Shown here: piece after piece, positions 1 to 8,821 of the stretch
Layout of the letters: each line of letters begins with the position of its first letter
How positions within the stretch are numbered: position 1 is the stretch's first letter
NCBI GenBank assembly: GCA_963724985.1
Contig: CAVRWV010000014.1
Location: forward strand, 1-64,000
DNA: 64,000 nucleotides
Direction of reading: 5' to 3'
Source of the DNA: JAJPJE01 sp963724985
GTDB taxonomy: Bacteria > Acidobacteriota > Terriglobia > Terriglobales > Acidobacteriaceae
Program-made: the position numbers and the translations under genes
Notes under the pieces: generated by a model
Told to the model about the DNA's origin: nothing
Database searches by the model: none
Seen by the model: only the letters and a program-made list of their open reading frames with translations

Positions 1-1
1 G

Positions 2-2211
2 GCCCTGTCGACCGGCATCTACATCAACGCGTTCCCGGTCCGCATCCCCGAGTCTCAGGCCGTGACGCGCATTCCGCTGCCGCGGCAGGGCATCTCGCGC
101 CGCGAGCTGGAGCGAGAGTACGGCGTTCCGCTGTTCGTCCACGCCGGATACGCCTGGACCGCGGGAACGGTCGCCGACCAGGAGCGTGTCGAGCTGGCAG
201 CCAACGAGCATCTGCCAGTTCACCTGTTCAACCTTCGCGAGGCGCTGAGGCTGCGCGCTGAAGAGGGCTGCGGGTGGGACTTCTGGATTCGCCAGGGCGA
301 GATGAGCGCTGTCAAGCCGGACGCCAAGGAGACGGTCGGGCCGTTCATCACGCAGTCAGCACTCGTGACACGTGCGGTCTGGGAAGGCGTTCAGGTCAAG
401 CAGTTGCTGCTGGTCGCATCGTCCTCCGTGCGCTGGCTGGTCGACCGGCCGCTGTCAGACGCCGCGGTGCAGAGCGTCGCCGTCGGCGAGCACGTGCTCC
501 GGCGGCCCGAGGCTGAAGGTCACCCGCGGCGGGGCCGGGTCGAGGGGTTCAGGGACGGGCGAGTGCTCCTGGCCGAGCGCATAGACGGCCCCGCTCGCCC
601 GTTCCGCCTGGATGACTATCAGCTCGTAGCCAGGCCTGCGCTCGTGCACCGGCTCGTCCAGTCGCTCGGCGGCGACCATCAGGAAGCCGCGGACACCTAC
701 AACGAGCTGCTCGCGGTGTCGGGCTCGCTGCTGCGGGAGGACCGCACGACGCCCAACCAGTTCGCGGCCAAGCAGCGCTACGAGGAGGCCGAGGACCTAC
801 TCGAAGCGTTCAGCGGATGGAGGCTCACGTTCGACAACGGCAGCGAGGCGACCATCGCAAGAACACCGCGGGAGGTCTACCCGGTAAGGAAAGGGCCGGC
901 GCGAGAGCCGTGGAGCGCGGCCATCATGGCGGACCCGGTGCTCCGCTTCGACGCGGGCATCCCCAGCCGCGCCGAGCATCGTGCCTACCAGGGTTTGCGC
1001 AAGTACGGGGCCTACAGCCTCCAGGGACTTGAGCGAGCGCCGCAGCTGCTCCTCGCCTACCCGAGCGCGCTGCACCAGGACGCCGAGCGATTCTGGGAGA
1101 AGCTCGTCTCCGGCTCGGGGAGTTACCCGGGGTTCGCGCGCCTGTTCGGGATGCCGCGCGACCGCGCGCCGACCATCGAGCTCAAGCGGCTGCCGTCGGG
1201 CGAGGGAGCCCTGAACGTGCAGCGGCTCCGTCAAGAACTCGACCGATGGTGGGCGTCCGAGCGAGACCGGGGCCCTGACCTGGCCATCGTCATCGTCCCC
1301 CGCACGGAGCGGTGGGTCACGGAGTCGCCGTATTACGTGGCGAAGGAGTTCTTCGCTGCCCGCTGCATCCCGTCGCAGATGGTGACTCAGGAGTTGCTGC
1401 GGAACACAGGGCGGCTCGGCTGGTCGCTGGCCAACATTGCACTCGCGGGTTTCGCGAAGCTCGGGGGCGTGCCGTGGGTAGTTGACGCGCGCGGTAGCGA
1501 GGCTGACCTCGTGATTGGCGTGGGGCGGGCTGACATCAGCGATGAGGACGGCAGGCGGCACCGAGCGTTCGGCTACGCCGTCGCGTTCATCTCCAGCGGC
1601 GTGTACATCTCGACGCACTCGCCGCCTCCCACCGCCGATGACCGCGACTACGAGGAACGGCTGACGGATGCTATTCGTGACGCGCTGGTGGAAAGCCGCG
1701 ACACCGACGCTCCCGTCAAGCGCATCATCATCCACCTCTCGCGACGCACCGGCCTGCGGGAGGTCCGCGCGGCCCAGCAGGCGCTCCAGCGGGCCGGCAT
1801 GAACAGCATGCCGGTCGCGTTCCTGCGCATCGACGATTCGTCGCTGTTCGAGTTCCTGGACTCGTCCCAGCAGGGGTACGCTCCGCCGAAGGGCCTCACG
1901 CTGCGTCTGAGTGAGCGCCGGGCGCTGGTGCAGGTTGAGAGCAGCCTCACCGGGTTTGGTCCCGCCCGCCGCCCGCTGCTCGTCGAGCTCGATGAGCGCT
2001 CGAGCATCAGCCCGGACGAGTTCGGAGCGCTCGTGCTGGAAGTCTTCCGTCTCGGCCACGCCAACTGGCGAGGGTTCGAGCCCGCTCCAAGCCAGTCACA
2101 TTGTTCTACGGCGAGCGGCTCGCCGAGCTCGTGGGGTACATGAACCGCCGCGGGGAGTGGGATCCCGCGCAAATGTGCGTTCAGCTGAGGCACCGGCCAT
2201 GGTTCCTGTGA
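2..2211 (+). CDS. Long prokaryotic Argonaute (pAgo), catalytically inactive type; 5' partial, one frameshift
   Basis: The frame is open through the left edge and reads like a pAgo N terminus (IYINAFPVRIP), so few residues are probably missing. At about 735 aa it is a long pAgo with N, PAZ-like, MID and PIWI regions. The MID 5'-phosphate pocket is visible: Tyr at 1331 or 1334, Lys at 1343, Gln at 1376 (IPSQ) and Lys at 1457 (NIALAGFAKLGGVPW). PIWI catalytic Asp positions are replaced: the first reads IGVGRAD where active enzymes have IGxD, and the third reads IIIHLSRR where active enzymes have IHRDG. This predicts guide-directed target binding without slicing. The frame breaks near 2089; restoring one A in the AA run gives KPVTLFYGERLAEL and the usual pAgo ending PWFL with stop 2209-2211. 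The next gene starts 1 nt later, so they are likely an operon. Family call is firm; inactivity is read from motifs. Confidence 0.9.
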
Positions 2212-2212
2212 G

Positions 2213-3534
2213 ATGACCGGTCTCGCGGCGAGAGCGAAGACCAGCCTCACGGCCAAGAAAACAGCGAAGAGCAGTCTCGCGGGCAGAGCGAACGTCGCCT
2301 TCGAAACACGCGAGTTGCACAACCGGGCGCAAGCGGCGGTGCGTGCCCAGCGCGACCTCGATGGCTGGTGGGGCGCTCCGATGGAGACGGCGCTGGTGGC
2401 GGTGGCGACGCCCACACGCGCGCGGCTCCCAGACCATGGCGGTCCCGGCGTACGAGCAACTGCTGGCCTGGCTCGACGAGGAGACGCCTCGGGCCCTCGG
2501 CGACGACGCCGCGGCCGTCGCGCTCACCGCTCGGGCCGGGCACGAGCTGCGCCGCGGCAGCGGCGAGCTGACGACTGAGGCTGCGGCCCTGGTCGCGCAG
2601 ACATGCCGCAACACCGAGCGCGAACTCGCTCCGCTTCACGTTGCGCTCTCGGCGTGGGCGCTCGACCCACTGATAACCAATCGTGCGTCCGAGCCGTGGG
2701 AGCCGATGAGAGAAGCCATGGCGAGGTTCTCTCGCCGAGGGCTGAACGACGCCCTGGTCCGTTTCGCGGAGCCCTCGCCGACCCGACACATCCGGCGATG
2801 GACCACCGTCTCGCCGACGCCAGTACAGAGGACCGCACCGAGGAGTGCATCCTCCTGTGGCTGCTCTACGCAGCCATCCGTCGCGAGGCCGACCACGGCC
2901 GGGCTGAAAACGAGGAGACTCGTCCGCTGCTGAGGCGGCGAAGCGAGCTGCTGGGACACCTGTGTGCCGCACTCGCTGACCAGCCGCTGACGCCTGCGCC
3001 AGTTCCAGATTTCGACCCGTTCGCGGACCCTGAAGCCGAAACCGAGGGGCTGCAGCTGTTCGATGCCATCATGCTCGACTTCGCGCTTAGCGGGGAGCGC
3101 CCTCACGAGGACCTCATCACACTCGATGAGGCCGAGCGGATGAAGCAGAGGACGCGAAGACCCGGCTACAGGTCTACACCGGGCTCTCCGTCGCAGCCAC
3201 CGTCGCCTTCACGGCGATGGCGGTCATCATCGGTGTGCTTGCTCATGCGTCCACGCGACTCTGGGGCGGCATCGGCGTCGTGCTGCTCTCGCTCGGCCTC
3301 GCCGGGTCGCTCGGCTTCCTGCGCAACCTGAAGCCGGACTGGGACCTCGTCGGGTTCTTCACAGGGTTGGTCCTCGACGGGGTGGTCGGCGCGCTCCTCA
3401 TCGTGGAGGGGGCGACCGGGCACGGGCTCTTCGGCGACTCCGGCGCTGAGCGTGCCACATACGTCGCTATCCTGCTCGTGACGCTGCCGTTCCTCATCGG
3501 AGCGCTCGGTGCGCTCTGGCTGCGGAAAAAGTAG
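2213..3534 (+). CDS. Putative pAgo-associated membrane effector (soluble N-terminal part plus four TM helices), frame-broken
   Basis: It starts with ATG 1 nt after the pAgo stop. No single frame spans the gene, but protein-like sequence passes through frame changes near 2430, 2770 and 3145. At 2770, adding one G joins LNDALVRF to ALADPTHPAMDH; at 3145, AERMKQ joins EDAKTRLQVYTGL. The repaired product is about 440 aa: a helical, charged N-terminal two thirds with no motif I recognise, then four hydrophobic segments (from TGLSVAATVAFTAMAVIIG to ILLVTLPFLIGALGALWL) ending in RKK. Inactive long-B pAgos are known to be encoded next to effectors of Sir2, nuclease or transmembrane type, so I infer a membrane-perturbing effector. 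The frame changes could be sequencing indels or real decay. The first change is the least certain, and an independent start at ATG 2436 is possible. Confidence 0.6.
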
Positions 3535-4016
3535 CGCCCGGGCCGTCAATCCCCAAAGGGCCGACGGTTGACCGGGCGCGTCCGTATCAAACCTTGTGCG
3601 TTCGTACCTGTACTTGTATTCATAGCATCTCTATGGGCGTGTGGGGCAACAAGTCGACATTTGTTGCAGATGTGCGAGGGCTGTGCGACCACGGTGGGCG
3701 CATCCCAGAAGACCTTCCCCGCACCGGGCGGGCGGGTCAAGCTCGCCTCCGTCCACTCGGTAAGGCTGCAGTCCGACATCACTCGAAGCGCAGTTCACGC
3801 CCCGCGCCGCGGCTCCTTCCCGGACGGTCACGGGCCCGCCGGCATCCACCGAACATAAAGGTTGCTCAACGGCGCCGATGGCGGCACGCAGAGCACGCAT
3901 TTAGCGCAGATAGCGCGAGATTTGTTACGGACGGAGATAGAACACAATCCCTGCAAACGGAGGTCGTTGCACGCGCAGTGGCACATCGTCCGGGCGAAAG
4001 TGGAAGATCGCCTCCC
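3535..4016. other. 482-bp non-coding stretch after the pAgo operon
   Basis: I see no convincing gene here. Open frames on both strands lack protein-like composition and a ribosome binding site. Around 3597-3620 the DNA is locally less GC-rich (an ATTCATAGCATCT stretch), unlike the rest of the region, and could be a promoter or a scar. Confidence 0.4.
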
Positions 4017-4720
4017 ATGACCAACCCGCAGCCTTGGACGTGGGACTGGACCGCCATCGCTGCGCTCGGCACCGTAACGGCGGCTCTGCTCAGCGTCGCG
4101 GCGATCATCATCGCCGCGAAGGCATCGGCAGCGTCGGCGCGTGCTGCGACGGCTGCTGAGCGCCAACTCGCGGCGGTGACCACACCCGTCGTCGTGGAGG
4201 TCCCGCGCGGCGGCTATTTGGCCCAGCATGAGCAGCTCCGGTTCCCGGATGGTCAAGAGAGATCATCGCCCATTGAGGGCGACGTCGTCCTCTCCGTGCC
4301 CGACGGTGGCGACGCTCTGTGTTCCCTGCCGGTCCAGAACGTAGGCAGCGGCCTCGCACGAATCACGCGTGCCTACCTGGACTTCGGCGAAAACGCCGTT
4401 GATTTCCTGCAGTGGCCCCATGACGGAGCAGACGACGAGAGCCGTGCTTCCTTCATGGTGGTCTCCCGCGCTCGACCGAGCCATATCTGGCTTCCCGCTG
4501 GCGGGCAAACGCGCCTCGCCGCAGCTGTGCCAGCGACGGACGAAGCAAAGTGGCGAGCAATGCAGACAGTAACGCTGCAACCGCAGAACTTTGCCGAGGT
4601 TCGGATGGTTTCTCGGACGCCTCGCTCGCGCGGTCGTTTACGACGCTGCTCCACCTTCGCGCTGCGACGCATGAGGTCAACAGTTGGCGGCTGTATTACC
4701 AGTGGACACGCGAGACGTAG
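4017..4720 (+). CDS. Hypothetical protein with one N-terminal TM helix, frameshifted near the 3' end
   Basis: The start MTNPQPWTWDW was chosen because the sequence upstream in this frame is not protein-like. Residues 9-35 form one hydrophobic helix (TAIAALGTVTAALLSVAAII) followed by an Ala/Arg-rich segment, so the main domain, probably beta-rich, is most likely cytoplasmic. The frame breaks near 4600; another frame continues as HLRAATHEVNSWRLYYQWTRET and stops at 4718-4720. I recognise no named family. Single-TM proteins of this build often lie in actinobacterial islands. It is separated from the pAgo operon by about 480 bp, so a shared role is not shown. Confidence 0.55.
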
Positions 4721-4729
4721 TCGGTCGAC

Positions 4730-5300
4730 TCACGAGGTGTGCGCGAGTCGCGTGAGCGCGATCGGAGCCGCGTTGTCGAACGCCTCCCGAAATCGGTTGC
4801 GCACCCGGACCTGATCGAACTGTCGGTAGAGCCTGCGCACCAGTTCGCCGCCGCCCCGATAGCCGAAGTGCTGCGCGATGTCGGCGGGGTCGAGCCCGAG
4901 TAGGTTCCACGCGTACCGCACGAAGTGGTCGCGGGTCGCCGTGTAGAGGTCGACGTAGCCGAGCCCGACGGCGCAGCGGACGCGGTTCCAAATGCAGGTT
5001 GTGCGACGACGGTGCGGAGTCGGTGCCGCGCAGCGCCAGCACCCGGTCACGGGCTCGCGGCGTCATCGCGACGCTGCGGATCACGCCGTGCTCGGGCAGC
5101 GTGAGCTTGCGCGCCTTGACGTTCCACTGGTGCTCCATCTGGATCGTTTCAGCTCCGGGCGTGAGGTCGAGATCGGCCCACAGCAGCGCGTCCGGCTCGC
5201 CCTGCCGGCGGCAGGACCGAGGTCGCCGCCTCACTCTCGCGCTTGTCTGAGCGCGTCCGACATGGCCCGTAGCGTCAGCGGAATCTTCGATCCGAGAACC
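4730..5300 (-). pseudogene. Tyrosine recombinase (integrase), broken C-terminal part
   Basis: Read on the minus strand, an R-box-like stretch (RRQGEPDALLWADLDL), a beta-hairpin segment and, in another frame, an HxxR box (TRDHFVRYAWNLLGL) followed by a C-terminal segment with a candidate nucleophile Tyr (GGGELVRRLYRQFD) occur in the order expected for phage-type integrases. At least one frame change near 5000 is needed and the N-terminal domain is not recoverable upstream. It ends at TGA 4730-4732. It is probably a decayed integrase of an earlier insertion, though indel errors could also have broken an intact gene. Confidence 0.55.
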
Positions 5301-5510
5301 ACCCGTGTACTGCCGCCGCTCCTCTGGGTTGCCCAGGAGGACCTGGTATACGATCCGGACTCGCGAACGCTGCACCGGCCTAGCTGTCCCCTTGCGGGCC
5401 GATCGCAGTCCGCTCGTCCGGTGCCTACGGGGTCCGCGCTGGCGCTGGTCTGGGCGCCGCGCATGTGCGGCTGCGGCCCTGACGTCACAACCGCTCTCGG
5501 CCGCGACTGA
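5262..5510 (+). CDS. Small Cys/His-containing hypothetical protein (82 aa)
   Basis: The ATG at 5262 opens an 82-aa frame with even, protein-like composition. The middle reads YDPDSRTLHRPSCPLAG and the end reads WAPRMCGCGPDV, so one His-proximal Cys and a CxC pair could bind a metal. The arrangement resembles small proteins with a 'fingerprint' Cys cluster, but I cannot name the family. It overlaps the start of the broken minus-strand integrase, so one of the two is probably shorter than drawn. Confidence 0.4.
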   Translation: MARSVSGIFDPRTTRVLPPLLWVAQEDLVYDPDSRTLHRPSCPLAGRSQSARPVPTGSALALVWAPRMCGCGPDVTTALGRD

Positions 5511-5583
5511 CGCCTTCATCGCCCGGAAGCTGGCATCCCGGCGATCGCGGCCACTGCCAGAGCTCGCCCACGTTCGGAGGGCC

Positions 5584-5781
5584 TTATGTCGCCGCTTGTT
5601 CGAGCGCGCTGTAGCGCTCCACGCTGACCAGCACGGCCCGCATCTGGTTGCGCTGGGTGAGCACGAGTTTGTCGATCGTGCCGGCGTCGAGCTCGGCGAG
5701 AAGTCGTGGCAGTTCGCGCATCGCCTCGCGGACGGTCGCCAGCTCGGCGTTGGTGACTTTGACTGGTGCGCTCTGTGCCAT
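5584..5781 (-). CDS. Phd/YefM-like antitoxin, orphan (65 aa)
   Basis: The product runs from MAQSAPVKVTNAEL to ERYSALEQAAT. The N-terminal beta strand followed by a helix, and the C-terminal LVLTQRNQMRAVLVSVERYSAL, match the Phd/YefM antitoxin pattern in which a short fold binds the operator DNA and the tail neutralises a toxin. No RelE- or Doc-like toxin is visible on either side, so it is an orphan or its partner has decayed. Start and stop are both clear on the minus strand. Confidence 0.6.
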   Translation of the reverse strand: MAQSAPVKVTNAELATVREAMRELPRLLAELDAGTIDKLVLTQRNQMRAVLVSVERYSALEQAAT

Positions 5782-6005
5782 CGTGCCGCGGACCCTACGC
5801 TCCGTCCCGGACGGACCGGCGACCGGGCGGCGGCATTTCTGTCGCCAATCCGGCGACATTCCGTCCGGGACGCCTGGGAAACTCGGCTGGTGGCCTACAA
5901 CCTCGAGACCGCCGCGCGCCTCCCGGTGCCCTTGTCCCTGCTTTCGGCCCACCGGCAAGCACGGTGCGCGACGATAGGTCTGGGGCCGATTGTCGGGGGC
6001 GGCTG

Positions 6006-6641
6006 ATGAGTGATCGCCGGTTATGGCTGGAGGACGTGTGCCCGTCCTGCGGGGCGCGGCCCGGGCTGCGATGTCAGACCTGGCGGTACGACGGCAAGCC
6101 GACGCTCTTCTTGCACAGCGCTCGGGGATGGCGCCACCGTCCGTGTCCGGCGTGCAAGGCACAGCCGAGCGAGCTATGCCGGACACCAAGCGGCCGCCAG
6201 GCTACCCGCCCGCACACTGCCCGGTTTCCCCCGGGGCGGCGGGAGGTGTTTTCCGACGAGGGGGTGTGGGAGGAGTTGGAGCGGTGGAATGCCACGACCG
6301 CCTTCGTTCGTTTCTCGGGCGGAGGCGGTAGCCGGGGCAGCATCGGCGCGGTCACGCTCGAGGACGGCGAGAAGCGCGTGCTTGCTCGGTGGGGAGTGGG
6401 GGAGGGGGAGCTCCCGGAGGCGCTCGCCGCGCCGATTTGGGGCCGCTACGCGCTGTTTCGCGGCCACCCGCGGATCACAGGGCTCCTGGTCTGGGACGTG
6501 AAGGAGCGCTGCGTCCTCGTCGCCGGCGAGCGGGGCGGTGAAAAGTTCGACCAGGTGCTTGTCTCCAAGCTGGTCACCGGGACGCGGCAGGCGTCGCTAC
6601 GCGAAACGGCTAAGCAGGCGGAGCAACAGCCATGCGCCTAG
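6006..6641 (+). CDS. Phage-type zinc-finger protein (211 aa)
   Basis: The start MSDRRLWLEDVCPSCG is chosen over upstream in-frame codons because Cys-rich protein sequence begins here. Residues 11-70 hold two CPxC-type modules (CPSCGARPGLRC and CPACKAQPSELC) each followed by His residues (FLHSARGWRH, RPHTARFP). This is the pattern of the small zinc-binding domains frequent in actinophage and mobile-element proteins. The C-terminal 130 residues are beta-rich and unknown to me. The next gene overlaps its 3' end by 10 nt, so the two are co-transcribed. Confidence 0.6.
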   Translation: MSDRRLWLEDVCPSCGARPGLRCQTWRYDGKPTLFLHSARGWRHRPCPACKAQPSELCRTPSGRQATRPHTARFPPGRREVFSDEGVWEELERWNATTAFVRFSGGGGSRGSIGAVTLEDGEKRVLARWGVGEGELPEALAAPIWGRYALFRGHPRITGLLVWDVKERCVLVAGERGGEKFDQVLVSKLVTGTRQASLRETAKQAEQQPCA

Positions 6642-6901
6642 ACCGGGTGGCGCCGGGCGACGTCATCAAGGCGTCCATCAAGGGGAGGACCGGTATCTGG
6701 GGGGAGGTGACCGAGATCAAGGACGGGGTGGTCTACTTCACGCCGCTCTGTCCGGCGACCGGCTGGCGACACGCCAGCGCGCGCGAGATCGTCGGCCACT
6801 GGCGCAAGGCCGGGCGGAGGGGCGCCGGTCCTGACGACGGCCCGGACATGCCCGATGTCGTATCCAAGGAGCAGCTCTCGCTGCCGGGAAGCCATACGTA
6901 A
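6632..6901 (+). CDS. Small hypothetical protein (89 aa), coupled to the zinc-finger gene
   Basis: The ATG lies inside the last codons of the upstream gene. The product begins MRLDRVAPGDVIKASIKGR and has an N-terminal SH3-like beta pattern (GDVIKASIKGRTGIWGEVTEIKDGVVYFTPL), which is common in small nucleic-acid-binding proteins. The tail is polar. No family is assigned. Confidence 0.5.
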   Translation: MRLDRVAPGDVIKASIKGRTGIWGEVTEIKDGVVYFTPLCPATGWRHASAREIVGHWRKAGRRGAGPDDGPDMPDVVSKEQLSLPGSHT

Positions 6902-6914
6902 CCTTCGTCTCGTG

Positions 6915-7001
6915 CCTCATCCAGAGCCGATGCTTAGCGTCTCTGCCGGCCGGTGGCCCGAGGGCGGACGGTGGGTGCTCCAACCGAAGTGGGACGGTTA
7001 G
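6915..7001 (+). pseudogene. ATP-dependent DNA ligase N-terminal remnant
   Basis: The frame reads PHPEPMLSVSAGRWPEGGR and then WVLQPKWDG before a stop at 6999-7001. The order P-x-PML ... LP/WPEGG-x-W-x-x-x-PKWDG matches the start of ATP-dependent ligases, with Lys of PKWDG in the place of the AMP-accepting lysine (motif I). No continuation is recognisable in other frames for more than a few codons, so this is a truncated copy or a recombination scar. Confidence 0.45.
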
Positions 7002-7158
7002 GTCGCTTCTCGGGGCGTGTCTCACTAGGGGCTGCTATCGCGGCGTGTCGTGACTACGACGGCTCGGCTTTGGGCCCCGGCGTGACGGCCTGAAGTGGGT
7101 CCCGTCGTGTCGGTTGTTGTTGGCATTGATGTCGCCTGATATCTCCGGTGAGGGGAAG

Positions 7159-7221
7159 ACGCGGCTGTCGGCGCAAACGCCCGAGCGCGTAGCGCGAGGG
7201 GGTTTGTGGCGATAGCCGCGT
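7159..7221. repeat. Imperfect inverted repeat, 24-bp arms, before the recombinase pair
   Basis: Arms at 7159-7182 and 7198-7221 match at 20 of 24 positions (outer ACGCGGCT, inner CAAAC) around a 15-nt loop that itself contains GCGC-GTA-GCGC. It sits in a 414-bp stretch (7002-7415) in which I see no gene. It could be a recombination site for the adjacent recombinases or a transcription terminator; a long T-run is absent, which disfavours a simple rho-independent terminator. Confidence 0.5.
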
Positions 7222-7415
7222 GCCCGTCGCTGGCGGGGAGGGGGGTTCTGTCTGCCGTGCCCTCTACGGTTGCGCGTCCATCGCGTATGAACGTCCAGGT
7301 TCATCTCCAGGCTCGGGATCCCAGGCGTCAGTAGTCCATGGATTCCGTGGCGTAACGGGCGGTCCTGCGGCCGTTGGCTATCTGGAGCGCGCGACCCTTA
7401 TCGCGGGATCTGGCG

Positions 7416-8821
7416 ATGTACGAGGTTGATGCAGCGAGCCTGGCGGCTGTCTTAGGGATCGATGCGGAGGTAGCGGCGGACCGGCAGCGGCGGGCTGGCT
7501 TGCGCCAAGGGCTTCCTTTCTTCCTGGACGAGGCGGGCGCTCCGATCGAGTACGTCAACCGCTGGCTGCGCCAGCTTCCCGCGGCGGGCGGCCGTTCGCC
7601 GCGAACGTGGAAGGCCTACGCGGAGGACTGGCAGACATGGTGTGTGTTTCTTCGCCGTGACGGAGCCGACCCGTTGACGGCGACACGCGATCACGTCGCC
7701 TCGTTCTATGTCGAGCGACGCTTGGAAGCGGACGCGCCGGTGGCGCCGGCTACGTGGAACCGGTCCGTCGCCGCGCTGGACAATTTCTACGACTGGGCCA
7801 TCGAGGAGGGTCTGGTCGAGCGCTCGCCGTTCAGCTACCGCTTCGTGATCGAGGGCGGCGCCGATCGCTCTCGCACGGGCGGGCGGCGCAACCAGGCACG
7901 CGAGCAGACCGGACGCGCACACGCTGCGGTGCAGTGGCTGGAGGGCGACTACACGCGGCTCTTCATCGAGGTGGGGCTCGAGGTCTGACGGCTGAGGGCG
8001 TTGAAGATGCGGTCTTTCGCGGGCGCAACCACGTTCGTAATGTCGCCTTCGCAGAGCTTCTCCTCGGGGCGGGGTTGCGGTCCAGCGAGGCCTCGCACCT
8101 ACTCCTCTGGGAGCTTCCTGGCTCGCCTCGGGGCGAGGTTCCGTTCGTGACGATGGAGCTGCCCGCGGGGATCGCCAAGGGAGGCAAGCGACGAACCGTG
8201 TGGGTGCCGCCCGGTGTGCTGGCCCGGCTTGACAGCTACGTTCGGGCCGAGCGGGCGCTGATCGAGACCACGTGGCAGCCCAAGCGCCCTCTCGTTGTGG
8301 AGAGTCATGATCGCGATGGAGGGGTCGTCAACGGCAGACGGGTCCGGTGGGCGAACCTGGGGGTCGGAGACCGCGAGCGGCTTGTGCTGCGCGATGGCAC
8401 ATCGCCCTTGTTGTTCCTGCGCGACGCGGCTGCCGGTGCGGGTGGACCAATGACCGGCTGGAACGCCGTATTCGAGCGGGCGTCGAAGCGGTGCCGCGCT
8501 TTGGACCCGTACTTCCCGAAGGTCACGCCGCACGTCCTGCGCCACAGCTTCGCTATGGCGACGCTGCGGTTCTTGATTGACCAGGCGGCGCGACGCGTCG
8601 AGCGGATCGAGATGTGGGCGGGGCGAGAGGAGATCGCGGGCTACTGGCGTCTGCACGACCCGCTGCTCACCCTGCGGGACCTGCTCGGTCACGTCAGCGT
8701 GACCACGACGCAGATTTACCTCAAGCTCGCCGACCCAACTCGCTTCGTCGCCGCCGGCCTCGATGATGCGCTCACCGAGGCGGAGCAATGCGAGGCGCGG
8801 GAGGAGGAACTCGTCGCATGA
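7416..8821 (+). CDS. Tyrosine recombinase 1 of a coupled pair, one frameshift
   Basis: Start ATG 7416 (MYEVDAASLAAVLG). The N-terminal SAM-like core-binding domain is at residues 45-160 (SPRTWKAYAEDWQTWCVFL). The frame changes near 7980, where a one-base loss separates FIEVGL from GLTAEGVEDAVFRG. The catalytic domain then shows all boxes: Arg in GAGLRSSEASHLL, HxxR in TPHVLRHSFAMATL, and His plus nucleophile Tyr in DLLGHVSVTTTQIYLKL. It ends in a TGA that overlaps the ATG of the next gene (8818-8821), which couples their translation. Paired or triple recombinases of this kind drive transposition of elements such as Tn554 and RIT. Full length would be about 468 aa. Confidence 0.85.

Noticed and set aside
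1030..2400. Long minus-strand frames opposite the pAgo gene
   Set aside because: These are antisense frames kept open by high GC; they have no motif and no start signal, while the plus strand has clear PIWI motifs.
5231..5488. Toxin partner for the antitoxin at 5584
   Set aside because: The minus-strand frame here has no RelE, Doc or VapC features and is opposite a better plus-strand frame.
7159..7221. Integron attC site
   Set aside because: The arms lack the conserved GTTRRRY/RYYYAAC ends, and the recombinases are not integron-type.
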